Shown here: piece by piece, positions 1 to 6,853 of the stretch
Position numbering within the stretch: position 1 is the first letter of the stretch
Layout: each line of letters starts with the position of its first letter
The notes under the pieces: model-generated
Databases searched by the model: none
Told to the model about the DNA's origin: nothing
What the model saw: only the letters and a program-made list of their open reading frames with translations
DNA from: a bacterium
Lineage (GTDB): Bacteria > Patescibacteriota > Saccharimonadia > Saccharimonadales > Saccharimonadaceae
Length of the DNA: 39,808 nt
Assembly (NCBI GenBank): GCA_030429975.1
Contig: JAUIGB010000009.1
Location: 1 to 39,808, forward strand
Reading direction: 5' to 3'
Program-made: the position numbers and the translations under genes

Positions 1-1
1 A

Positions 2-217
2 TTGGGTAGTGAAGACGAAGAAGAAGCAAGCGAGCTAAACACTCCAATTGAAGAGTTGAACCTAACTGCTCGTACTGCGAACGCACTAGTAAATAATGAT
101 ATCCGTACAGTACACGATCTAGTTACGCTGAGCGAACAAGATCTACGTGAACTAAAAGGTTTTGGAAGCAAAGCACTTGATGAAGTTCGCGAAAAACTAG
201 CGGAGTTGGAGCTTTAG
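2..217 (+). CDS. rpoA: RNA polymerase alpha subunit, C-terminal domain (5' truncated by window)
   Basis: Only the last ~71 codons are present; the reading frame is open to the left edge, so the true start lies outside the window. The protein is an alpha-CTD: an acidic linker, then IEELNLTARTANALVNNDI and a helix-hairpin-helix ending FGSKALDEVREKL. The Arg and Asn of the ARTAN segment correspond to the UP-element-contacting residues of the family (R265/N268 in E. coli). The subunit assembles RNA polymerase and contacts promoter DNA and activators. It is followed after 3 nt by rplQ, the usual rpoA-rplQ order. The identification is firm; only completeness is lost. Confidence 0.95.
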   Translation: MGSEDEEEASELNTPIEELNLTARTANALVNNDIRTVHDLVTLSEQDLRELKGFGSKALDEVREKLAELEL

Positions 218-220
218 AAA

Positions 221-688
221 ATGCATCGCCACGGATACCAGGGCCGCAAGCTAGGCCGAGAACGAGATCAACGCAAAGCCCTCATCAAGGGACTTGCTAC
301 TAGTCTGGTTGAACACGGCGAGATCGAGACTACTCACGCCAAGGCCAAAGAACTACGACCATACATTGAAAAGCTAATAACAAAAGCTAAAAAGGGCGAC
401 CTTGCCAATAGGCGTCACGTCATAGCTGGACTTTCTACGCAAGATGCGGCATTTCGTCTAGTAGACGTCATTGCGCCACAACTAGAAGGCCGTAACAGTG
501 GCTATACCCGCATTACACGGACTGATTTCCGCGTAGGCGACAACACGCAGATGGCTACTATCGGTTTCGTAGACGAGATCAAAGACGTAGAAAAACCGAC
601 AGTAAAGAAACCTGCTGCCAAAAAGCCAGAAGCAAAGAAAGCCCCAGCAAAAAAGACTGCTAAAGAGACGGCAGGAGCAAAAGCATGA
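221..688 (+). CDS. rplQ: 50S ribosomal protein L17
   Basis: L17 binds 23S rRNA in the large subunit near the exit tunnel. The first ~115 residues are canonical: MHRHGYQGRKLGRERDQRKA, then EHGEIETTHAKAKELRPYIEK and a C-terminal YTRITRTDFRVGDNT segment. From about residue 122 there is a Lys/Ala/Pro-rich tail, longer than in short bacterial L17s and probably disordered. The start is the ATG 3 nt after rpoA. Its 3' end overlaps rplM by 4 nt (ATGA), so the two are translationally coupled within the ribosomal operon. Confidence 0.96.
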   Translation: MHRHGYQGRKLGRERDQRKALIKGLATSLVEHGEIETTHAKAKELRPYIEKLITKAKKGDLANRRHVIAGLSTQDAAFRLVDVIAPQLEGRNSGYTRITRTDFRVGDNTQMATIGFVDEIKDVEKPTVKKPAAKKPEAKKAPAKKTAKETAGAKA

Positions 689-1134
689 AGAAACTAGCAC
701 AACCAAAGACATTCGTACAAAAACCAGCCGACGTATCACGCCGATGGGTCTTGATTGACGCGTCTAGCGCGCCACTAGGACGAGTAGCGAATGATATTGC
801 TAAATACCTGATTGGTAAATACAAGCCAACATACACTCCACACGTTGACGGCGGTGACTACGTAGTAGTCGTAAACGCTGAAAAGGTGGTAGTAACCGGC
901 AACAAAGAGACTGGCAAGGTATACTATCGACACACCGGGTTCCCCGGCGGTATCAAGGATGCTACGCTAGCCGAAGTTCGCGAAAAATTCCCAGAACGTA
1001 TAATTGAGAGCGCCGTCAAAGGTATGCTGCCAAAAAACAAGCTATCTGATGATCGAATGAAGCGACTAAAGGTATTCGTTGGAGCGGAGCACAACCACGC
1101 GGCACAATCTCCCGAGAAAGTTGAGGTGAAATAA
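685..1134 (+). CDS. rplM: 50S ribosomal protein L13
   Basis: L13 is an early-assembling large-subunit protein. The sequence shows the family core: RRWVLIDASSAPLGRVANDI, GKYKPTYTPHVDGGDYVVVVNAE, YYRHTGFPGG and VKGMLPKNKLSDDRMKRLKVF, ending in a region with AEHNHAAQSPEK. At 149 residues it has the usual length. It starts within the last codon of rplQ (ATGA overlap) and is followed after 1 nt by rpsI, the conserved rplM-rpsI pair. No separate promoter is evident, so it is expressed from the rpoA-side operon. Confidence 0.96.
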   Translation: MKKLAQPKTFVQKPADVSRRWVLIDASSAPLGRVANDIAKYLIGKYKPTYTPHVDGGDYVVVVNAEKVVVTGNKETGKVYYRHTGFPGGIKDATLAEVREKFPERIIESAVKGMLPKNKLSDDRMKRLKVFVGAEHNHAAQSPEKVEVK

Positions 1135-1135
1135 C

Positions 1136-1540
1136 ATGACTACAGCAACAAAAAAATATTTCTATGGTCTAGGTCGACGCAAGAGCGCTACCGCTCGTGC
1201 GCGTCTATATGCTGGAAAAGGCACTATTACCATCAATGAAAAGCCCGCAGAGGAATATCTGGACGGTAACAAGACTATGCTGGCAGAGCTAACAGACCCA
1301 CTAGCACTTGTAGGCAAACAAAAAGACTACGACATTACTATACTTGTATCTGGTGGCGGTACCTCAGGTCAAGTAGATGCGATGAAGCTAGCTATTAGCA
1401 AGGCGATTACTGTAGATAATGCAGACCTGCGAAGTACACTGAAAAAGGCTGAATTCCTACGACGCGATCCCCGCGAAAAGGAACGAAAAAAATACGGCCT
1501 GCGTTCAGCGCGTAAACGCGAACAATACTCAAAGCGTTAA
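1136..1540 (+). CDS. rpsI: 30S ribosomal protein S9
   Basis: S9 sits in the 30S head, and its basic C-terminal tail reaches the P-site tRNA. Diagnostic features are YFYGLGRRKSATARARLY near the N-terminus, the VSGGGTSGQVDAMKLAISKA central segment, LRRDPREKERKKYGL and the terminal KREQYSKR. The length (134 aa) is normal. It is the last gene of the ribosomal operon: a strong intrinsic terminator begins 6 nt after its stop codon. Confidence 0.96.
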   Translation: MTTATKKYFYGLGRRKSATARARLYAGKGTITINEKPAEEYLDGNKTMLAELTDPLALVGKQKDYDITILVSGGGTSGQVDAMKLAISKAITVDNADLRSTLKKAEFLRRDPREKERKKYGLRSARKREQYSKR

Positions 1541-1546
1541 TCAACT

Positions 1547-1569
1547 ACAGCCCTACGGGGCTGTTTTTG
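1547..1569 (+). terminator. Intrinsic terminator after rpsI
   Basis: A perfect 7-bp stem (ACAGCCC / GGGCTGT) with a TACG tetraloop is followed by TTTTGT. It ends the rpoA-rplQ-rplM-rpsI transcript. Confidence 0.9.
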
Positions 1570-1586
1570 TATGTCTCTGTAAAAAT

Positions 1587-1630
1587 CCATATGGAAATCC
1601 ATATGGAAAACCATGTGATAATCCATATGA
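1587..1630. repeat. Four tandem 12-bp-phased CCATATGG palindromes
   Basis: CCATATGG starts at 1587 and 1599, CCATGTGA at 1611 and CCATATGA at 1623, each exactly 12 bp from the next and separated by A-rich tetranucleotides. The first two copies are perfect 8-bp palindromes; the last two are degenerate. The array lies between the rpsI terminator and the next start codon at 1672. It could be an operator array for a dimeric regulator or an A-phased curved tract; no binding protein can be named. Confidence 0.75.
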
Positions 1631-1671
1631 TTTTTTGATTTAACGAACTATGTTACAGTGGAAAACACACT

Positions 1672-2274
1672 ATGGAGCACGACGAATACCGCGAACGGGA
1701 GAATACTGATTATTCCATCAAGGAAATTGACGGGTTACTTCGCGATCTAGACGCGGACGAGATTGAAGCCTGGGCTACAGAGTTAAAAAACTCTGCCAGT
1801 GACAAGTATGAACGACTAGACAACAGCTTCCGCGCGATTTTTGATAGGTTGAATCTATATAATACTAACGAACTGATGTCATTTGACATACCTATTAACG
1901 ACCCGGACATCGGGGATCCAGAAGAATTGATGCGTATCCAGCGAACCTCTGACAGTATGTACTACTCATCGTATGTAATGCGGGAGGATGGACGAACATC
2001 AACACCCGAGGGGCTTAATCGTCTGGGCGGCACGTATACGTATTATTTCGGTCCAAACAATGAGAGTAAGGTCGAGATACGCTTATCTAGGCAATCAGAG
2101 CTGGATAATGTCCAGAACGGTGGTGACGTAGTGTCGCCAAAGGAAAAGGATGAGAACGGCATTCTGATAAAGGCGTTGTCACTGAATATACTGCCAACTA
2201 TGGAGGTCACTGAAGCACGACTGGCTCAGCTGTGGCAATCAATTCATCGAATTGAAACTGAATCACCGTACTAA
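1672..2274 (+). CDS. Hypothetical protein, 200 aa
   Basis: I do not recognise a family. The protein is acidic and soluble, with no signal peptide or membrane segment. The first ~70 residues are charged and probably helical (YSIKEIDGLLRDLDADEIEA). The middle has a Tyr-rich part (DSMYYSSYVMREDG, GGTYTYYFGPNN) that looks like beta strands, and the C-terminus is helical again (VTEARLAQLWQSIHRIE). The ATG at 1672 has no Shine-Dalgarno sequence. The 12-bp-phased palindromes upstream make it a candidate for regulation through that array. It is followed by another unknown gene of similar size but no obvious sequence similarity. Confidence 0.6.
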   Translation: MEHDEYRERENTDYSIKEIDGLLRDLDADEIEAWATELKNSASDKYERLDNSFRAIFDRLNLYNTNELMSFDIPINDPDIGDPEELMRIQRTSDSMYYSSYVMREDGRTSTPEGLNRLGGTYTYYFGPNNESKVEIRLSRQSELDNVQNGGDVVSPKEKDENGILIKALSLNILPTMEVTEARLAQLWQSIHRIETESPY

Positions 2275-2332
2275 CTATATACATTAGCGATTTCGTGATA
2301 TATTAGCATTATAAACGGTGGGTTGAGAATAT

Positions 2333-2986
2333 ATGGATCTGGGCTCAATAGATAAGCGTACTAGGCACATTTATGATGCACGTCGTATTAGCTCGGAACT
2401 GTATGAGATGACCCCCGATGAAGTCAAGCAGTCGTACGAAGCAAAAAAAGAATTAGTCGCCTCCCATTGGGAGGCGTGCTTAAAATCATACGTCATGCTC
2501 TTTATGATGTTAAACCGCGGCAATCGTTGGCCAGAGGACAAATTTGAAATATGCGTAGCAGAAGAAAAAGCCGATAACATTACATACAGAACTAATGTCA
2601 AAGTAGAGAGAGATCGTAAAGCTGGCGTATATTCGGCGAGACCTTTTATAGATTGTGGCCATGGGATAATAGATTACGCTCCTGAATCCGAGTATTTTGG
2701 TAGCGAATTTACTCATAAATATGGAACTCAAAACGCGAGATCCGCTAAATTCGAAGCCACGTACGACGGAGGCGTAAAGTCAGAGATTACTATGACACAC
2801 ATAGAGGGTAGAAAAGTAAAAGAAATGAATATAGAGAACATGGCAATAATGATGTCCGCGATTGATTTGACGATAGGCCCACACCTTGATAACGTCGAGG
2901 ATACGGTTTCGATGCTCACGAACGCAGTGTTGGACGATAGGCTGAATCCAGAACTTGCAAAACGAGCTCGGTTGCCAGAACACTAG
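2333..2986 (+). CDS. Hypothetical protein, 217 aa
   Basis: No family recognised. It is soluble: an N-terminal helical region (residues ~1-65), a central beta-rich stretch with alternating charged and hydrophobic residues (NITYRTNVKVERDRKAG, SAKFEATYDGGVKSEITMTH) and a C-terminal helical part (MAIMMSAIDLTIG). Its general plan, helices then strands then helices, resembles that of the preceding gene, but I cannot align them convincingly. Two -10-like boxes lie upstream (TATATT at 2299, TATAAA at 2310). The last codons contain the -35 box of the next transcription unit. Lineage-specific function unknown. Confidence 0.6.
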   Translation: MDLGSIDKRTRHIYDARRISSELYEMTPDEVKQSYEAKKELVASHWEACLKSYVMLFMMLNRGNRWPEDKFEICVAEEKADNITYRTNVKVERDRKAGVYSARPFIDCGHGIIDYAPESEYFGSEFTHKYGTQNARSAKFEATYDGGVKSEITMTHIEGRKVKEMNIENMAIMMSAIDLTIGPHLDNVEDTVSMLTNAVLDDRLNPELAKRARLPEH

Positions 2987-3000
2987 TCGCGTGATATATT
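2972..3000 (+). promoter_or_regulatory. Promoter of the leader peptide/trpS-region transcript
   Basis: TTGCCA (2972-2977), a 17-bp spacer and TATATT (2995-3000). The predicted transcription start falls at about 3007-3008, the A of the leader-peptide ATG, so the leader would be translated from a leaderless RNA. The -35 box overlaps the end of the upstream coding sequence. Confidence 0.75.
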
Positions 3001-3007
3001 AAAGCCA

Positions 3008-3082
3008 ATGAGTCAAGTTGCAGCATCACGAGCATATTGGTTTACCGACAGTAATTCTGGCGGTTTGCTCCGTGTTTTGTAA
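3008..3082 (+). CDS. Leader peptide, 24 aa, with a Tyr-Trp-Phe core
   Basis: A 24-codon ORF starts with ATG 13 nt after the start of the -10 box, so it is probably leaderless. It begins MSQVAASRAYWF and ends TDSNSGGLLRVL, then TAA. The only Trp codon (3038-3040) lies 17 nt before the 5' arm of an antiterminator hairpin, and the stop codon lies just past that arm. This geometry is typical of transcription-attenuation leader peptides. Downstream are an intrinsic terminator, a small ORF, a hydrolase and trpS. Trp-tRNA sensing is the simplest reading; a drug- or nascent-chain-induced stall at the conserved-looking GGLLRVL end is an alternative. Confidence 0.65.
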   Translation: MSQVAASRAYWFTDSNSGGLLRVL

Positions 3083-3127
3083 CGAAACCTAGAAAGCATC
3101 GAACAGACCGCCAGGAGGCGGTTTTTT
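3028..3127 (+). promoter_or_regulatory. Transcription attenuator: protector, antiterminator and terminator hairpins
   Basis: Three competing structures are visible. The terminator is ACCGCC/GGCGGT with an AGGA loop (3107-3122) followed by a run of T to 3127. The antiterminator pairs 3057-3070 with 3101-3114 (13 of 14 positions pair, one as G-U) and consumes the 5' arm of the terminator. A weaker protector pairs 3028-3034 with 3066-3073 and would block the antiterminator. A ribosome stalled at the Trp codon (3038-3040) would melt the protector, leave 3057-3070 free and allow read-through. Pairings were read by eye; no folding energies were calculated. Confidence 0.7.
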
Positions 3128-3151
3128 GATTAAATACAAGGAGATAACAAA

Positions 3152-3391
3152 ATGGAACAACTATCAGAGACTATAGATACGACACAAGAAACGTCAGTAC
3201 CCGACGGAATGATACGAATAGACGCACTATACGCAGCTGCCTTCGTAGGAGCGTCGGTCAGTGCGGAACCTTCCGAAAAACCTAAAGGCCCCAGCAAGAG
3301 CGATCTAGAAGCACTTGCAATGGCGCAGAGGAATATAGGAAAATATACAGGCAAACTAACCGCAAACAGCGCGCCTATATCGGAGCTGTGA
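3152..3391 (+). CDS. Hypothetical small protein, 79 aa
   Basis: First full-length gene after the attenuator. It has a good Shine-Dalgarno sequence (AAGGAG) 8 nt before the ATG at 3152, unlike the leaderless genes around it, as expected if it is reached only by read-through. The protein is not recognised: a Thr/Ser-rich N-terminus, a short hydrophobic stretch (ALYAAAFVGASV, too short for a confident membrane span) and a Lys/Ser/Ala-rich second half. It overlaps the region preceding the hydrolase gene: its TGA at 3389-3391 is 8 nt before that ATG, so the two are probably coupled. Confidence 0.6.
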   Translation: MEQLSETIDTTQETSVPDGMIRIDALYAAAFVGASVSAEPSEKPKGPSKSDLEALAMAQRNIGKYTGKLTANSAPISEL

Positions 3392-3399
3392 GGATATCA

Positions 3400-4110
3400 A
3401 TGAGCAAAATATTACTACTGGGCTCACATCACGGAGATGAACTACTGGGTGACAAGTTGATTCGCTATATTAAAGCTCATCATCCAGAACTGATAAAGCA
3501 TGTAGAGTTTAAAATCGCGAACCTCAAAGCGCACAGCAAAAACGTTCGGTATATAGAATCCGATGTGAATCAAAGCTACAACGGTAAAAAGGATATTTAC
3601 GAGGAACGTCGTGCCGGTAAAATACTTGAATACATTAAAGAATCTAGCTTTGACCTAGTGCTTGATTTGCATACAACCAGTTGCGATCAACCGCCAAGTC
3701 TCATAATGGCGTCTATTAACCCCGACAACAAGAGATTTATTGATGCATCTACAATACGTCACCTGGTCATTATGGAACCGAAAACGGTGTCAACCGCCCT
3801 TAACGGCGTTTGTCCAAACTCTGTCGCGGTTGAAATCAACAGACATATTGCAGACGTTACGCTAGAGAACTTATGCGGCGACATTCAAAGATACATAGAC
3901 GGCAAAAAAGCATACGTCGACAAGTATATATATGAAGTAGACTTATTAAAAAACGACGAGGTAACTGTCAGCCAGTTCGAGAAACTGCGTAATTTTGAGT
4001 ATTCAGACCCTGGATTTTACCCGATACTTGTCGGTGAGAGCTCTTATCAAAAACAAGGTTATGATTATCTAGGCTTCAAGGCTACAGAACGCAAAAAGTA
4101 TAAGGTATAA
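3400..4110 (+). CDS. Succinylglutamate desuccinylase/aspartoacylase-family zinc hydrolase
   Basis: The family (M14-related, PF04952 type) cleaves N-acyl amino acids with a zinc-bound water. Residues H11-G-D-E14 in GSHHGDE match the first two zinc ligands (HxxE), and DLHTT with H91 supplies the third. DVNQSY occupies the place of the family DxNR motif, with Gln instead of Arg, and PNSVAVEIN resembles the segment holding the catalytic Glu. The length (236 aa) is shorter than classical AstE (~320). I chose the ATG at 3400 because GTGAGG precedes it at Shine-Dalgarno distance and the motif begins immediately; an in-frame GTG at 3388 is possible. Substrate unknown; the Arg-to-Gln change may shift specificity. 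Confidence 0.75.
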   Translation: MSKILLLGSHHGDELLGDKLIRYIKAHHPELIKHVEFKIANLKAHSKNVRYIESDVNQSYNGKKDIYEERRAGKILEYIKESSFDLVLDLHTTSCDQPPSLIMASINPDNKRFIDASTIRHLVIMEPKTVSTALNGVCPNSVAVEINRHIADVTLENLCGDIQRYIDGKKAYVDKYIYEVDLLKNDEVTVSQFEKLRNFEYSDPGFYPILVGESSYQKQGYDYLGFKATERKKYKV

Positions 4111-4118
4111 TAGAGTAA

Positions 4119-5156
4119 ATGAGCAAACCTGTAATACTGACAGGCCTCCGTGCCAATAACGACCTACATATAGGCAACTACTTTGGTGCTATGCTACCTA
4201 TTATCGATACCGCGAAACAGCGCGCTGGCGAATACCAAGTCAACATGTTTATTCCTGATCTGCATAGCTTTACTACCGAGATCGACCATAGCCAACTACA
4301 GGGTCATGTTATGAATAACGCCAGACTGTATGTAGCATCTGGCCTGCCTCTGGATAATCATGATATATTGCTATATCGCCAATCTTACGTGCCGGCACAT
4401 AGCGAGCTGACATGGATACTAGATTGCTTCACGGCCATGGGCGAAATGAGTCGAATGACCCAATTCAAGGACAAATCATCAAAGCTAGGTGACAGAATAG
4501 GCGTGGGGCTATTTAATTACCCAGTACTGATGGCATGCGACATCCTACTATACGGTGCACAATACGTGCCGGTTGGTGACGACCAAACACAACATTTGGA
4601 ATTCACGCGTGATATCGCTGGTCGCATGAATAGCAAGTTTGACGATCTGTTCACAGTACCACATGAAGTTGCTAAACAGCACGAATTCTTTGGCAAAGGA
4701 CAGGGTCTGCGTATTATGGACTTGGCCGATCCTGGCAAAAAAATGTCCAAATCTGCCGACAGCGACAAGGGCGTAATATTTCTGACTGACAATCCGGAAG
4801 TCGCGCACAAAAAGATAATGTCCGCCACTACTGACGATTTAGCGAGCGTAAATTATAACCCGATCGAACAACCGGGTATCAGTAACTTGATACAAATACT
4901 GGCACTATTACGCGGTCATCCAATTGATGACGTCGAGCAAGCATACAAGGGAATGGATAAATACGGTGACTTTAAACGAATAGTTGCAGACGAAATGAAG
5001 CAGTTCTTGGGCGATTTCCAATCCAAACTATCTGGCGTCAGTGATGATGCTATCCACGGTGCATTCAAGCGTTCCGAAGAAGTTGCAAATGAGCAAGCTA
5101 ATCAAACACTACTGAGGGTGCAGAGGGCAGTAGGACTACGACCGAAGGAGTCCTAG
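4119..5156 (+). CDS. trpS: Tryptophan--tRNA ligase
   Basis: Class I aminoacyl-tRNA synthetase charging tRNA-Trp in the cytoplasm. The HIGH signature is H17-I-G-N in NNDLHIGNYFG and the KMSKS loop is GKKMSKSADSDKG at about residue 207. TGLRANNDLHIGNYFGA and PVGDDQTQHLEFTRDIA are typical of TrpRS, and 345 aa is the normal length. A TATAAT box (4106-4111) lies 13 nt before the ATG and overlaps the end of the upstream gene, so there may be a local leaderless promoter in addition to read-through from the attenuated transcript. It abuts the pseudouridine synthase gene with no gap. Confidence 0.97.
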   Translation: MSKPVILTGLRANNDLHIGNYFGAMLPIIDTAKQRAGEYQVNMFIPDLHSFTTEIDHSQLQGHVMNNARLYVASGLPLDNHDILLYRQSYVPAHSELTWILDCFTAMGEMSRMTQFKDKSSKLGDRIGVGLFNYPVLMACDILLYGAQYVPVGDDQTQHLEFTRDIAGRMNSKFDDLFTVPHEVAKQHEFFGKGQGLRIMDLADPGKKMSKSADSDKGVIFLTDNPEVAHKKIMSATTDDLASVNYNPIEQPGISNLIQILALLRGHPIDDVEQAYKGMDKYGDFKRIVADEMKQFLGDFQSKLSGVSDDAIHGAFKRSEEVANEQANQTLLRVQRAVGLRPKES

Positions 5157-5981
5157 ATGAGATTGGACGCATACCTGGCGGAATACTGGCCCGAGACGTC
5201 TCGCGCGACATGGCAAAAGAGGGTAAAAGCCGGATATGTTTTAGTGAATGGCGAGGTAGAAAAGAGTGTCAAAAAGGTTCTGGCCGAAGATGACGAGGTC
5301 ACGATTAAGCTTCCTGAAGCGAAAACTCACAGTGACGAAAGTCTACCCGTCATATACCAAGACGATAACGTGATTGTTATTAATAAGCCTGTAGGTGTTT
5401 TGTCGCATAGCAAAGGTGCGATGAATGACGAATTCACCGTAGCTGATTTCTTTCGTAGGTTTACAAGCTGGGGCCTAGACAGTAATCGTCCGGGTATAGT
5501 ACATCGCCTAGACCGAGATACTAGTGGAGTTATGATAGGTGCTTTGAACGAAGATGCCGCAAAGCTCTTACAAAAACAATTCAGTGATCGCAAAGTAAAA
5601 AAGCAATACGTCGCGGTCATAGACGGTAGGCCAGATAACGAGGAAGCGATGATAGACATGCCAATAGGACGCAATCCAAAAAAGCCTAGCCAGTTTCGTG
5701 TAGACGCGAACGGCAAAAAAGCCCAGACTTTGTACAAAATCATGGCACCCGGCAACAAATATAATTTGGTTAGTCTAGAACCCCTAACCGGGCGTACGCA
5801 TCAACTGCGCGTGCATATGGCGCACATAGGCACGCCAATTCATGGCGACAGGGTGTATGGCAAAGAGGCGGATAGACTATACCTCCATGCCGCCGCTCTA
5901 GAGATAACTATTCCAGGTGGCATACGAAAACTATTCACCGCCGCCGTTCCGCCAGAATTCGCGGCCATGGAGAAAAAATGA
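5157..5981 (+). CDS. RluA-family (RluD-like) 23S rRNA pseudouridine synthase
   Basis: Converts uridines to pseudouridine in large-subunit rRNA. Residues 1-50 form an S4 RNA-binding domain (MRLDAYLAEY ... AGYVLVNGEV). The catalytic domain has the family motif HRLDRDTSG at residues 116-124 with the catalytic Asp at 119, and later PLTGRTHQLRVHMAHIGTPI, the RxHQLRxH signature. The length of 274 aa is near normal. The ATG directly follows the trpS stop codon, and the 3' end overlaps holB by 4 nt (ATGA), so it sits in a tightly coupled operon. RluD, RluC and RluB-type specificities cannot be separated by eye. Confidence 0.9.
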   Translation: MRLDAYLAEYWPETSRATWQKRVKAGYVLVNGEVEKSVKKVLAEDDEVTIKLPEAKTHSDESLPVIYQDDNVIVINKPVGVLSHSKGAMNDEFTVADFFRRFTSWGLDSNRPGIVHRLDRDTSGVMIGALNEDAAKLLQKQFSDRKVKKQYVAVIDGRPDNEEAMIDMPIGRNPKKPSQFRVDANGKKAQTLYKIMAPGNKYNLVSLEPLTGRTHQLRVHMAHIGTPIHGDRVYGKEADRLYLHAAALEITIPGGIRKLFTAAVPPEFAAMEKK

Positions 5982-6829
5982 TTCTAGATGATTTAGTGCT
6001 CCACCCGAAAACAAGAAAGCAGGTAAAGAGCACGTTGTCGTCTATGCCGCACTCGCTGATCATAGAAGGTCAGTCGGGGGTCGGTGTCGCCACTCTGGCT
6101 CGTGCAATAGCCCACGAGCTTGGCTCGCCTAATCTCATTTTATTGCCGAAGCGAAAGGAGAAAAACGAATACATAATTGACGAAAAGAATGGCAACATCG
6201 TAATAGAAGACATTCGTGAACTATACTTGCGGACTAGGTCAAAACAGCCTAAAAAACATGTATATATACTAGACACGGGCGAGAAATCACTTACTCTGGG
6301 CGCGCAAAATGCATTTTTGAAGCTCTTAGAGGAGCCACGAGACAACGTTCATTTTATTATAGCAACGCATCACCTAGAGATGCTGTTACCAACCATACAA
6401 TCAAGATGTCAACAAATCACCGCGCATAACATCTCTGACGACCAGACTAAGGAATTCATAAATGGGCTAGACGTAGATGACGAAACCAAGATTAAAAGAC
6501 TGGCTTTCGTCGGTCGTGGCAAACCGGCCCTAATAGACAGACTCGCGCATGACAAACAATCATATGACCAACGAGTTAATATAATGACAGACGCAAAGTC
6601 TATGCTAGGCTCTAGCAACTATGACAAAATTTGCATAGCAAACCGTTATAACAGTAATCGAGCAGACAGCCTGACACTGGTTGACGATATAATATACCAA
6701 TTAACCACTGTGCTGAGGAGTAATCCAAGTTCAGAGATCGCGCGAAGTATTAATAATTTTTCTGACGTGCATGACAGTATCAGGGCGGGCGGAAACATAC
6801 GCCTGCAGATAACATCTGGAATACTATAG
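5978..6829 (+). CDS. holB: DNA polymerase III delta-prime subunit
   Basis: Clamp-loader subunit of the replicase. An AAA+ fold is seen: a P-loop-like GQSGVGVATLARAIAHELG (residues ~31-49), lacking the canonical GKT/S Lys as is usual for non-hydrolysing delta-prime; VYILDTGEKSLTLGAQNAFLKLLEEP, the delta-prime/tau signature (QNAxLKxLEEP); and HFIIATHHLEMLLPTIQSRCQQI, the SRC sensor motif. At 283 aa it is short, and the C-terminal collar domain is poorly conserved. The zinc-finger cysteines of tau/gamma are absent, which favours delta-prime. It overlaps the pseudouridine synthase gene by ATGA. Confidence 0.85.
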   Translation: MILDDLVLHPKTRKQVKSTLSSMPHSLIIEGQSGVGVATLARAIAHELGSPNLILLPKRKEKNEYIIDEKNGNIVIEDIRELYLRTRSKQPKKHVYILDTGEKSLTLGAQNAFLKLLEEPRDNVHFIIATHHLEMLLPTIQSRCQQITAHNISDDQTKEFINGLDVDDETKIKRLAFVGRGKPALIDRLAHDKQSYDQRVNIMTDAKSMLGSSNYDKICIANRYNSNRADSLTLVDDIIYQLTTVLRSNPSSEIARSINNFSDVHDSIRAGGNIRLQITSGIL

Positions 6830-6853
6830 TAGTAACTGATATAATTAGCTCAC

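Noticed and set aside
4517-4828. 103-aa open frame antisense to trpS
   Set aside because: Lies wholly inside the well-conserved trpS gene, has no promoter or ribosome-binding site, and its sequence shows only the reverse-complement composition of trpS.
5327-5758. 143-aa open frame antisense to the pseudouridine synthase
   Set aside because: Shadow of a conserved gene; no start signals and no family features.
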